64,000 nucleotides of DNA, from NCBI GenBank assembly GCA_964019055.1, contig OZ025223.1, positions 124,001 through 188,000 on the forward strand, read 5' to 3'. Below the pieces are notes generated by a model. That model saw only the letters and a program-made list of their open reading frames with translations. It searched no databases and was not told the DNA's origin. This DNA is from Anthopleura xanthogrammica (taxonomy: Eukaryota > Cnidaria > Anthozoa > Actiniaria > Actiniidae). Position numbers and translations under genes: made by a program. Shown here in pieces: positions 1-11,969 of the stretch (position 1 is the first letter of the stretch; each line of letters opens with the position of its first letter).

Positions 1-276
1 ACCACGTGATTAGGGTGCATAGAATACTAAGTTATAAAAACAGGTTAGTCCGGTTATGTACTTTGCTATCTGTGATGTCATGGTGTCCCATCACGTGATG
101 TACCATGTGATTAGGGTGCATAGAATACTAAGTTATAAAAACAGGTAAGTCCGGTTATGTACTTTGCTATCTGTGATGTCATGGTGTCCCATCACGTGAT
201 GTACCACGTGATTAGGGTACATAGAATACTAAGTTATAAAAACAGGTATGTCCGGTTATGTACTGTTATATCTGTG
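1..276. repeat. 101-bp tandem repeat, about 2.7 copies, in an intron of the dynein-like gene
   Basis: Copies begin at 1, 102 and 203, so the period is 101 bp; the array may extend upstream of the window. The copies are nearly identical and the third breaks off near 276. Each full copy holds two CACGTG-type E-box cores (CCACGTGAT, one copy changed to CCATGTGAT, and TCACGTGAT) and a TATAAAA run. It lies 40 bp before the acceptor of the first visible exon. Whether the E-boxes matter is unknown. Confidence 0.9.
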
Positions 277-315
277 GTACTCATAGTGAAAACAATTTTC
301 TTGTTTGCCATTCAG

Positions 316-3300
316 AGGTAACGTATTACTGGTTGGAGCGATAGGAGCACATCTTGCCTCGTTAGCACGCCTGGCCCTGTATATGTTAGATTATCATATC
401 CACCCCGTAGATTGTTCGTACTCTAACACGTTCCTTGATGGACTGAGATCTGCTGTTAGACAAGCAGGATGTGATGGCAAGACGACAACTGTTTTATTTA
501 CGGTAAAATCCATTATCCAATGTACTACTAATACTATATCTATGGCTTATGATAATATACTATCTTGAGCATGACAACCTGTTGACATCGACCAGTTGAT
601 ATTTAATGGTCGTATATAATATTTTCATTTTCATAGGCACCTGATCTTAAAGATGATACGTATCTTGATGCACTCAATAGTCTTCTGATCAGTGGTGAAT
701 ACCCGCCGTTATTCTCTGAAGATGAGCTGGAAAGTTTATTACAAGTAGGTCTATTGTTCTCTCATTATTCTCATAAGTAAGTATCCATTTATTGTAGTAC
801 CATACCTGAGATTTTATTCTTGTTTTCAGGCATTAATGCCAGCCATCAAGCGCAAGTTTTCTAGTTTTCTAGCAGATCCAATGAAGTTCTTCATCACTCG
901 TGTTAAGGCTAACTTGCATGTGGTCTTGTGTTTACCTCCCACACACAAACTGCTACGTGTGGGATCTAGTTCATTCCCTGGTATACTGTACGGCTGTCAG
1001 ATGAACTGGATCAAAGACTGGCCTAGTTATGCTTTAGAAGGACAAGCTTCACATTACCTCGCTAAGTATATTGTACTGGAAGGAATTGACGAACAATCAA
1101 GGTCAGAGTTGTTAGCAGAACTCCTTGCTATGTTGATCGTGACATTGTGATCTCAATTGTTGTTTGTCTTGTTTGTTTTTTTTGGTTTTCTAGACAAAAG
1201 GTTGTGTCCAGTCTGTCCACCATTCATGGTCATGTGCTAAGAGAGTGTCATCAGATCCCTTGGGCAGGTCTTGACCAGATTATCAAGCCTGCATCAGGTG
1301 CAACTGATATCGATTCTAATCTACCCCTGTCTAAGAATATCCTACTTGAACGAATCAATCTAAAGCACCAATCATCAGATGGAACAGCACTGGGTAAAAT
1401 CGCTGTTGGTCCAACTACCTATATACAATACGTGCACTGTTTTAGGCATATATTCAAAGAGAAGAGGATAGAAGCCAAGATACAAGTCGAGAAACTTGGG
1501 TGAGTCAAAAATCTGTTCATCGTTTGTACCCTAAATCAATCTATCTTATTATTATGGCTGTGAGATCTTATGACTATATTGACTTGTGTGAGTTAGTCAG
1601 ATTGGGACACAGGAAGTCCAATTGTTTCATTCTTACTAATGTATTGAATCAGGATGTTCTTTGTTTTTGTCGAGCAGGCGTGCTTTATCCACGCTAGACC
1701 AGACTCGCAAAGATGCCATCATTATAAAAGAAGTCATCTCGGAAACAAAACAAAAACTTGAAGTGGCTAAAGATAAATCAGCTGACTTACTGAAGGCACT
1801 CACCAACAAGGCTACATCACTCGAGAAGCTGAAGGCTAAACTAGGTATAGGAAGCAGTACAATAACTGCCTTCACTGCTCTGATTGATAACGAGATAGAT
1901 GAGGATGATAATGATCTATTGTACGATGATGAAGAAGATGAGCTGGACCAGGAGTTTGAAAAAATCAAAAATGCTAAAATGAAAAGTAGAAGGATTAAAG
2001 TGATAGAACAGATAACTAATGCTGAAGGAGCGCTGGAGGAAGCAAAAGTACAACTCAAGAAAGCAGAACAAAATGTAAGTCAGACTATTGACCTTAACGA
2101 GGTTGTGCAGAAGACTGGTAACGAGTAGCGCGCGCACTGAATCATGGGCTGTTTAACGGGACGCCAATTTTTTCAATATGGCGGAAAGCTTACAAAAGTC
2201 TCTTGAAAAACAGACCGAAAACCAAAGTAAACTAAAACCTGTCCCCTAAACAGCCCCATGATTCAGCGCGCGTCCTACTAGTTACCAGTTTTTTGCGCAA
2301 CCTCGGCCGAAAGGCCAATAGATACTCCCCTCCTCCTCCTCCTCCTCCTCCTCCTTATTAGTAGACCTCTGTGCGCCAGAGAGTGCTTTAAAAGGTTGCT
2401 CAGTGATGCATATGCAATATACTTTTTTAGCTTCGTATGCAAATTGCCCATTTTAGACTCCATGACATTCAAATTTCCTTGAGAAATTTTCTTTTGTTAA
2501 AATATTTACAAATAAAAGAATAAACTCCCAAGAGTGACATCACATGGTCTGAAATGGGCACAACAAACAACGAAGCTACAAAGGTCTATTAATGCCAATC
2601 GAAATATAAATAGATTGAAAGTAACTGGTAACAAAGGTAACTTTTTTAGGCGAATCGATGGCAAAACAAAGTTGATCGTTCTCTGTGTGAGCGTCTTCGT
2701 GCATTCCAAAGTCCTCCTCCCATGACAGGCATGGTTATGGTAATGACCATGGTCTTGTTAGGACGTCCTGAATTCGCTTGTGGTATCGGTGGGGCTGGCA
2801 GTTTCCACTCTACCTCCAGCAGAGAACGGAAAGGAGGAGAATCTCTTGCAGGAGGCTCTGATGAAATGTCAAGAGCGAGCTCAGCAACCATGAGAAGAAG
2901 AGGGTTTAAAGAGCAACCGAAAGGATCTCCCTCACAGGGGAATCTACATGGTAAGTACTAATCGAGTAATTGCAGTATACTCCTATTCACTCATTCTATC
3001 GTCACATAACTGTATACCAGGTTCGTATGTACAGAATAGTCTATATGGTTGGTACCCCAATATCTTCTATACTTATAGTATACTGTGATAACTACAATAT
3101 TCTTTCTTTACATAACTGTATATTAAGGTGTGTCAGGTGAAGGTAAAGTTGATCGCGCATCGTGGAAAGCAATTCAGCAGATCATGAATGATTCTCAGAA
3201 GTTTGTCGAGTCAATGCATAGCATGAATCGGAAAGAAGGTCTTCCCGATGACATCCTTTCTGGTGTCCAGTCCTTCCTGGTTACATCAAGTGGAGGGGAA

Positions 3301-6300
3301 CTGGGTGTTAGTGATGGGGACCTGGGTTCCGCGGCAGCTGGGGCTAGTGCCAGTAATTATGCCGTCTCGTCAGCATCGCCAACAGGAAGACCATCCATAA
3401 CACCTGGAGGTAAGGGAGTTTTTATCCCATCTTTTTTATTCTACTTCTTCCCTGTGTGTGTGCTGCACGCGCGGCCTATCACTGCTGTGATCGTGGTTTT
3501 GATTCTCACACTTTGCTTCATTTGAAAGTAGAGTTGCTTGTTGGTTCTCTCGTCTATTTGAAGGACTCCCTTTCTCCTTCTATATTCCAATTGGTTCTTT
3601 GCTCGAGCGCATCAGTCATGAGATATCTCTCCTTCCGTGATCAAAGGGAAAGCAATACTGTTCTCACCAATTATGAATCTTATTCAATTTTTTTAGAGCG
3701 TAAAGCACAAGGTATCACACTCGCCGCAGCCAAGTATTCCTCGGAAGACGCAGCGGTTGTTGTGGAGTATATTATCTCTTTAGTGGAATATACTCGCTTG
3801 TATAAACCATACAAAAAAGCCCTGGAATATCTTGAAGATCTAATAAAAGAGAAGGAAGAGGATGAGAAACGAGCAGAATTGGAACAACTGAAACAAGACA
3901 TACCTTCAAGAGATGTAAGTACATCTGATGATGATGATGATACTTTTGATGATGATGATGATGATGATACTGTTGATGATGATGATGATGATGATACTGT
4001 TGATGATGATGATGATGATACTGTTGTTGATGATGATGATGATGATACTGTTGATGATGATGATGATGATACTGTTGATGATGATGGTGATGATGATACT
4101 GTTGATGATGATGATGATGATGATACTGTTGTTGATGATGATGATGATGATGATACTGTTGATGATGATACTGTTGATGATGATGATGATGATGGTACTG
4201 TTGATGATACTGTTGATGATGATGATGATGATACTGTTGATGATGATGATGATGATGATACTGTTGATGATGATGATGATGATGATACTGATGATGATGA
4301 TGATGATACTGTTGATGATGATGATGATGATGATGATACTGTTGATGATACTGTTGATGATGATGATGATGATACTGTTGATGATGATGATGATGATGAT
4401 GATACTGTTGATGATGATGATGGTGATGATGATACTGTTGATGATACTGTTGATGATGATGATGATGATACTGTTGATGATGATGATGATGATGATGATA
4501 CTGTTGATGATACTGTTGATGATGATACTGTTGATGATGATGATGATGATACTGTTGATGATGATGATGATGATGATACTGTTGATGATACTGTTGATGA
4601 TGATACTGTTGATGATGATGATGATGATGATACTGTTGATGATGATGATGATGATACTGTTGATGATACTGTTGATGATACTGTTGATGATGATACTGTT
4701 GATGATGATACTGTTGATGATGATGGTGATGATGATACTGTTGATGATACTGTTGATGTTGATGATGATGATACTGTTAAGGATGATGATGATGATACTG
4801 TTGAAAATGATCATGACGATGATGATACTGTTGTTGATGATGGTGATGATGATACTGTTAAGGATGAAGACGGTGATACTGTTGATGATGATGATGATGA
4901 TGATGATGATACCATGATGATGATACCAACGATGCTGCTGGTGATGGTAGTAGTAGTAATGATGATACCGCTGTTGATGATAATAATAATGATGATGATA
5001 ATGATACCAATGATGATGCTGGTGTTGGTGGTGATGATACTGCTGATGATGATACCAATGATGATGCTGGTGTTGGTGGTGATGATACTGTTGATGGTTA
5101 TTTTGATGGCTCTTTTGGTAAAAGTATGTAACGCTTATAATGTATGTAGGATGCCGAACCTGAGCCAGAAGAAGAGCTAACAGAAGCAGACTTACCAGGA
5201 TTACAGCAGGATGTACAGCGATTACAAGAAGAGTTTGATGATGCTGTGGTGATCAAACATAATCTGGGGAATGACGTGAAATCATGCAGTGAGAGGCTAA
5301 AAGAAGCTACTGACCTACTGCACAGGTAATCAGCACCATCCATACAAGGGATGATGTTTAAACTAAAATAATAAGATTGTGTTATGTCATTACCCAGCCT
5401 GAAACACATCGAGAAAGAATGGAAGGCCTACGTGCAGGAGTATTCATCACCAGAAATACTGCTGGCCAACTGTATTGCTGCTGCAGCTTTCCTTACTTAC
5501 TGTGGTGCAATGGGAATAGATCAAAGGTAAAGATATGTCCACTGTTGTTAGCTATTGTATCATTATAGTCTTATCATTTTATTCCTTGCTTTATAGAAAA
5601 CGTATGGGTAAATACTTTATGCAGGTGTGCCGAGAGAACGGGATGAATATCCAAGCCAGACATCTTTTCTCTCGGTTAACATTGGCAGAGTTACTGAAAG
5701 GAAAGGTAGGATATTGACATTAGTGTTTCAGTGATGACCGACCGACTGCATGACTCACTGACTGATTTACTCTTTAGATTACCTTGAAGAAGTGGGAGAA
5801 TATGAATCTCCCAACAGACCCTTGGTCCCTGGATAACATGTGTATTGCTTCTCAAGAAGAGTCGTCTGACACGTGGCCGTTACTGTGTGATCCACAGAGG
5901 ATCGCTATCACATGGATCAACACCATGCTGGGACAGGCATCCACTGTTAAATACAAGGTACTTGCCTTCCCCCCTCCCCCCGCTACCTTACCATAAATTG
6001 TCACAGAATGGTCAGACTGACTGGTATTGTTTGTAACAGGAGCTGCGTGGCCACTTGGAAACATCTCTAATGGAAGGCACCACCCTACTGATAACAGACG
6101 TTGATGTAAACAGCCTGGTGACTGATAACAGATTCTATCACATCTTTAGAAGTAGATACAGGTTTTTAACTTCTGTTTCGCCATTCAAACTTATGGTACG
6201 TAATCATGACTCATTACTCAAGTATCCCCCACCCCCACCCCCACCCCACCCCCATGAATTCGTGTAACTTGTTTCTTTAAGGACCAGAAGGTGGAGTGGC

Positions 6301-9300
6301 TGTGTTGTTTTGATAGTTTTTTAACGTTCCTCTTTTCTTGACAGATTGGTGAACATGAAATCGAGTGTCAGCCAGGATTCAGGTATTGATCGTGGAAACA
6401 TCCTTGCTTCGACTGTATTCTTTTCTTCATCTTTACAAATATTTGATTCGTAGATTGGTTTTCGCTACCACGTCACCAGCTGAAGCTGTGCCACCAGGTC
6501 TGTCAGCCTACGTCAATGTCGTGGAATTCGTCCAGTCACGTGATGGTCTAGAAGAAATGTTTCTTGATCGATTCTTTAGGCTTGAAAAGCCGAGAATGCA
6601 AGAGACTAGGACCCAGGTCATCACGGTAAGAGTGTTACGTCATACACTGTGTAAACAGTAAACGTTTCATTGATCCATGTTTCTTGTGTGTGTTATAGGA
6701 AATGGTCTCTTTAATGGAAGGTCTACACGATGCTGAAGAGAATATTTTGTCGTGTCTCGGTAGTGGACATCGTCTATTGTATAACCTTGTGGCTACCAAA
6801 AAGCTGGCTTCTATAAAACGATTGTACGATGAAACGCTAGAAAGGTTGGCATCTCTTTAGAGTATCAAGTTACACTGAGTTACTGGTGTTCTCGTAATGA
6901 TGCTTATTTTGGTTTTATTTCTCAGCCAAATGCGTTGCCGAGGGATAGAGAATTCCATCTTACAGTCACGTGAAGGCTATCGACCAATCGCTCGTCGAGC
7001 TGCAGTCATGTTTGACGTGTCACGTGTCATGGCGGAGATCAACCCAGCTTACCAAACATCCTTGTCTCAGTTTCTTGTTGTCTTTGATGCCGCTATCACT
7101 CACTCTGAACGGTAAGAATTACGTTAATCTCTCAGTGTGTTATTTCATGGTACGCGCATGCGCAGCTATTTCTTCCTCTCTAGATCATTGCGTGACTATT
7201 GACAGATTGACACTCTGATGTGTCCTTTGCAGAACCGCAGTGAAAGCAGTGGTTGAACGTCTTGGCTACAGTGCTTTCTGTACAACAGCAAGATCATTGT
7301 TCGAGCAAGACAGGCCAATCTTTACCATACTGACCGCTCTTGAGGTACATGCTGCATAACCTTATACACATGCTTTAGTAACGCTAATAGTCAGCGATTC
7401 ATTTGTGTACTGCAATACTGTCATTGTGCGCGCGTGATGCTAACAGTGTTGGATGCGTGATCCTTGTTGTGTTAACGTGGCAGGTTTGTGATTTAGTGCT
7501 AGCGTGATGTTCGTGACAGGTTGGGGTTACACCTATGTATCTACAGTTATTAACAGTGAAATTACTAACTAAAGTCAATGTCGTTTTATTGAGGTGGAAG
7601 ATTCAGCTAATCGTATAAGTGCCGGTGATCGTGAGTTTCTGATCCATCCAACATTTGGTGCAACAGTGAAAACAGCGCTGAATCCAAACCTGGCGTTAGA
7701 CTCGGTATCACGTGCACAAGGAAAGAAGCCTTTTGATTGGATGCACGATGAACAATATGCAAACCTCCAGGTAGATAAATAAACTACATTTATCATAAGG
7801 GTTGATTGTGTTACTGTTTCTTATTGCAGTCACTTCGTTTTTCAGCTTTTAGCCCAGCACTTTGAGTGGTTTCAAGATCCATTTGACAAAATGGCCAAGG
7901 ATGGTCGTGAAACACAGTGGAGACAAATCACTGAACACGAGAAACCAGAACTAGTAGCGTTACCAGACGGGCTGGATGACAAGTATGTAGATTATGTATC
8001 TCTATACCAGGTTACCTTATTCCTTTTCATTCTTGTTTCTGCTGTGTTTGTTAGGTACACTCCCATTCAAAGACTGATGGTCATACGAGCCTTGCGCGGT
8101 GATCGATTATTGCCAGCTTCCACGTGTTTTATAACATCAGTTTTAGGGAAAAGGTAAGTTGAACACTACACAATACCACTACACTGACACCAGTACATCA
8201 GATTTAATAATTCACTTTGATGTGTTTAGATACACAGGGGAACTCCCCTTGGACCTTCCCGCAGCTTATCGTCAAAGTGATTGCCGCAGACCAATTGTAT
8301 TGCTGTATACACGAGAGGCGAACATGGTGGAGAGAATAGTGATTGATGCTGCACAAAGAAAACAGGTTTCTCATCCTATTCCATCTGTCTGTCTGTCTGT
8401 CTATAAGTTTCTTTACTTATAATGATTGTCTACTTGTGTGACAGGTTGAACTGCATGTTGTTGGGCTCACTAATGTTGGTAGTAATGAAGAACGTATGGC
8501 TAGAAAACTAATCCACAAAGCAATGGTTCAGGTTAGACATCTCTTGCTGTTATTACAATTGTAGTTATTCAATGTGTTATATTACCTGTCTGTCTGTCTT
8601 TTCTGTTACAGGGAAATTGGGTTCTCCTCCATAATGCGCACAACACCCCTCGTCTGTTGGGTGCACTAGACTCCTTCATGCAGGAAACCAAGACAGTAGA
8701 TCCTGAGTTTAGGCTATGGGTGTCTGTCCAAACCAGGCTGGACATACCATTCTCTCTACTCCAGACAGCTGTTAAAGTAGTAGCTGATTCACCACAGGTA
8801 TCCCATCCATGATATTCAATACTCAACCATCATGTGAGCAATACTAATTGTTACCTGTATATATTTGATAGAATACTAAAGACAGTTTACTGCGCTCCAT
8901 GACTTGGGTTGACAACGAGTTGTTACGTGTGAGTAACCGTGCTGAATGGCCTGCTGTGCTGCATAATATCTGTATGGTACACAGTGCTGTTAGACTAAGA
9001 TCACGGTTTAAACTGGTTGGATGGAACACCCCTGAGGACTTCAGGAACATCGGAACAGGAGAATTATGGGTAAGATATTTACTGGTGAGTAATAGTGATG
9101 ACAGTACTTGAATGAGAGATGTTTTTTTTCATGCAGCAAGCCCTTGATCTGGCTGTTAGAGAATTCCAAGATACAGCTGACCTGTCCGCTGCTGGAGGTA
9201 ACACACGTAGCATACAGTGGAATGGATTGCGTTACATGTTGGCTGAGGTAAGGTAATACAGTGATGATTGTCATACATGATTTATAGCAATGCACATACA

Positions 9301-11969
9301 ATGGGATGGATTGCGTTACATGTTGGCTGAGGTAACGTAATACAGTGATCATTGTCATACATGATTGATAGCAATGCACATACAGTGGAATGGATTACGT
9401 TACATGTTGGCTGAGGTAACGTAATACAGTGATCATTGTTATACATGATTGATAACATTGGTAACATTAGATAATGATCATTATTGTGTTTGTTTGATAT
9501 AACCAGGTGGTGTACGGTAGTAGCGTAAGTGATGAGTTTGACCGCCAGGCACTCAGTTCTATCATCGATTACTGGATCAGCCCTGCAGCTGTCAAGAGGG
9601 AGTTTGAAGCAGCAAAGAGTAAGTACTAATATTGATAATATGATTAGATCCTATTGCTGATAAACTCTACCACTTGTCCCTTTCCTTTTTCCTGCTCCCT
9701 TTCTTCCCATTCTACTATTTCTCCCCCTCTTTCTATCGTAATAAATCATTATACGGTTTCCTTTCATTTACAGCCAAGTACAAATTACCGCAAGCGTTAT
9801 TTGGTAGTCATATTCGTGCCAGTACAGTCCTGTCTGCTATGGAGTCAGTAGCGGCTGATATATTAGAGATACCTGAAGCATGTGGTCTCCATTCTTCTCT
9901 TGAGGTAATTATCACATTATTGGTAAACCCATTCACGATGGTTAGGGGACATATTCCCAAATTCATTATAATTCGTCACCTAAAGCAGTCCCACAATGCA
10001 CCCCAACCTCGTAATGTCTTATTTCATTATCTTATATCTTGTTTTTTACCCTCAGACTCATCTTCCAGACCATCAGTATGTATTCACTCGACTTAATCTT
10101 CTACTTGACCGCATGGCTGCCTCAGATAGCCTAACACACGCTGTCAGTGATCCATCATCCCTCACACCAACATCAGGGGTAATACTTCAGAGCTCTAGTT
10201 CCCAGGCTATTGGGGCTGGCGCATCGTGTTTGGTGGAGGCTGGTGTATTTGCTAGTGCCAGTATGGTGGCGATGAGGAGCCGTAAAGAAGTCGAGTTGAA
10301 TGAGCTTTGTGTTACTATGTTATCCAAGTTACCAAAAGCCTGGAATAGGGTAAGTTGTTTTCTCGATTCTATTCATACATGGTATGTTACTTGACCGACG
10401 AATCGTGGCTTCCTGGACACCAGGAATTCAAAGAAATGTGGCTATACGTTTGATTAAACGTTTGTTTTGTTTAGGAGAGTGTATATGAACGCATGAAGAA
10501 AGCTGGTGGTGCCAGCCCATTTAATCTATTCATACTAGCTGAAGTAGATTGTATGTTAAGACTGCTGGTGGTAGTACGAGAGACACTGATGGTAAGTTGA
10601 TACGGCATTCACTCGGCATTCCTAGGAACCTTGTTTCCTTTACTATACATGAAAACATTTCTGTTGTTGTCTTGTAGGCCATCAAGCTCGCAACAGATGA
10701 TGGTATCCACGGAGACAGACTAACAGAAGAGCTTCTGCAAGCAGCTGATGATCTTCATCACTCTAGAATACCTTCCAAATGGATCGAGCTGAGTGGAGAA
10801 GTCTGTCCTCCCTACACATGGAGTATCGCCTCTTGGTTTACTGACTTATCCAGCAGATTTTCACATATAGATCGCATAGTAGTACAGGTACTGTCAGGGG
10901 AGGGGACGGGAATAGTATAGCCAGGTACTGTCAGGGGAGGGGATAGGAATAGTATACCCAGGTACTGTCAGGGGAGGGGATAGGAATAGTATACCCAGGT
11001 ACTGTCAGGGGAGGGGATAGAAATAGTATAGCAAGGTACTGTCAGGGGAGGGGATAGAAATAGTATAGCAAGGTACTGTCAGGGGAGGGGATAGGAATAG
11101 TATAGCCAGGTACTGTCAGGGGAGGGGATAGGAATAGTATAGCCAGGTACTATCAGGGGAGGGGACGGGAATACTATAACCAAAGTAAACGTACCTCCAA
11201 CCGTTAATAGTTATATTTTGAATTGTTTTCAGGGTCGGGATCGAGTGCCTGCTTACTGGTTGGGTGCATTCTTCAATCCTCGACGTCTACTGTCAGTCAT
11301 TAAACAGGTACTGATAACTACACCCTAAAATGGCTCTCGGGAAAAAAACTCCCTTAATTTCTGATCGATTGCATTGTTGTGTATTCCAGGAAACAGTTCG
11401 TCACTTTGAAGGCAAATCATCTGGTAATGAACCGTATGTTTTCCAGACAGAAATCACTGGTCGAGATAAGGATCACGTGAGTTATCATTTAGTCATATCT
11501 ATGTATTTCTATCTATCTACCTACCTGTTTCATTGGTGGTATCTGGGTTTGTTTACGTGAGTTATCATTTAGTCATATCTATGTATTTCTATCTATCTAT
11601 CTATCTACCTGTTTCATTGGTGGTATCTGGGTTTGTTTACAGCTCCGTGAACCTCCTCTCGAGGGCATATTTGTTTATGGTGTTTATCTGTGGGGCTGTG
11701 CATGGGAGAAAACAACTGGAGATTTACTAGATGCACCACCAAAATATGGTCCCACACCGTTACCTGTGGTCCATATTACTGTTGTTCCTCAAGGAGACAA
11801 AGCGTCCGTTAATGACCCTATTCGTGCGGCTGTATCATATTCATGTCCCTGTTATCCCTCGAGGATCAGTTCCAGGGAGCCAGTCCTTCTACTTGACGTC
11901 GATAATAAAGACATTACAGGAACTCGCTGGCCCCTAAGGGGCCTTTCATGTACATTAAGGCCCTTTTAA
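316..11969 (+). CDS. DNHD1: Dynein heavy chain-like protein, probable DNHD1 (C-terminal ~2,000 residues, 5' partial)
   Basis: Thirty-four exons join in one continuous frame: 316-502, 637-744, 830-1146, 1194-1499, 1678-2074, 2650-2950, 3128-3409, 3697-3914, 5150-5325, 5398-5526, 5597-5705, 5778-5957, 6040-6195, 6345-6382, 6454-6625, 6699-6844, 6926-7111, 7233-7344, 7594-7770, 7846-7982, 8055-8153, 8230-8365, 8445-8531, 8612-8797, 8872-9069, 9137-9247, 9507-9618, 9774-9904, 10056-10349, 10475-10591, 10678-10887, 11233-11307, 11390-11476, 11643-11969. In order they encode AAA4, stalk coiled coil 1, a microtubule-binding-domain equivalent, coiled coil 2, AAA5, AAA6 and the dynein C-terminal domain. 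Recognisable dynein signatures are NWIKDWPSYAL, QSREGYRPIARRA, LPTDPWSL, GNWVLLHNAH and the closing WPLRGLSCTLRPF. The AAA4 P-loop is lost (LLVGAIGAHLASLARLA, no GK[ST]) and AAA6 lacks the usual LSPGxDP motif. These losses and two low-complexity inserts in the stalk region favour DNHD1 (required for sperm flagella in mammals) over a working motor. The alternative is a divergent axonemal dynein. Confidence 0.85.
2098..2305. mobile_element. Inverted-repeat MITE in a dynein-like intron
   Basis: About 60 bp at the left end (2098-2160) are the imperfect reverse complement of the right end (2245-2305). Both ends carry CGAGGTTG, then ACTGGTAAC, then GCGCGC and GAATCATGGG blocks in mirrored order. 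There is no coding capacity, and the centre includes an ATATGGCGG motif. I see no clear target-site duplication. It is followed by a short (CTC)n run near 2331-2354. Confidence 0.75.
3475..3610 (+). repeat. SINE-like fragment in a dynein-like intron
   Basis: A block containing AGAGTTGCTTGTTGGTTCTC at about 3530-3549 recurs on the minus strand near 25,090-25,110 next to tRNA-like A and B boxes, and in altered form near 43,003-43,020. A B-box-like GGTTTTGATTCTC lies just upstream at about 3496. I read this as a degraded tRNA-derived SINE with a shared body. Confidence 0.5.
3921..5095. repeat. Long (GAT)n-based compound microsatellite with ACTGTT interruptions
   Basis: Runs of 2-9 GAT units are separated by an ACTGTT hexamer for about 950 bp (to about 4860). 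A more degenerate part with GATACCAATGATGATGCTGG repeats runs to about 5095. It lies in the intron between exons 3697-3914 and 5150-5325 of the dynein-like gene. The array stays open in the frame of the upstream exon, where it would encode Asp runs split by Thr-Val, and also in a second frame and an antisense frame. Those open frames follow from the repeat itself. Confidence 0.95.
9211..9456. repeat. 84-bp tandem triplication of an exon end and its splice donor
   Basis: The last 37 bp of dynein-like exon 9137-9247 plus the first 47 bp of its intron are repeated at 9295 and 9379 (period 84). Each extra copy carries the coding-like WNGLRYMLAE segment and a GTAACG donor. The first copy supports the best frame; downstream copies run into stops. 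Confidence 0.9.
10885..11180. repeat. 37-bp minisatellite, 8 copies, starting at a splice donor
   Basis: Unit starts are 10885, 10922, 10959, 10996, 11033, 11070, 11107 and 11144. The first unit begins with the CAG that ends exon 10678-10887, so each unit repeats the CAG|GTACTG exon-intron junction (two copies read AAG|GTACTG). The rest of the unit is G-rich (TCAGGGGAGGGGA). Eight near-identical donors therefore sit in a row. Confidence 0.92.
11477..11642. repeat. 80-86-bp intronic tandem duplication starting at a splice donor
   Basis: The intron after exon 11390-11476 consists of two copies of one sequence, beginning GTGAGTTATCATTTAG at 11477 and 11557. The copies differ mainly by extra TCTA units. 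The donor GTGAGT is duplicated, and the second copy supplies the pyrimidine tract and acceptor at 11641-11642. Confidence 0.9.

Noticed and set aside
3906..5180. Several long ORFs (Asp-rich, Met/Leu-rich and, antisense, Ile/Asn/Ser-rich) across 3.9-5.1 kb
   Set aside because: They are produced by the GAT satellite itself. Good splice sites at 3,915 and 5,149 remove the array from the dynein-like mRNA in phase.
7983..8054. Reading straight through 7,891-8,157 as one dynein-like exon
   Set aside because: A GTATGT donor at 7,983 and acceptor at 8,054 remove a stretch that no dynein has and restore DDKYTPIQRLMVIRALR.
10885..11180. Regular 37-bp repeats considered as a CRISPR-like array
   Set aside because: Units are contiguous with no unique spacers, and the setting is an animal intron.
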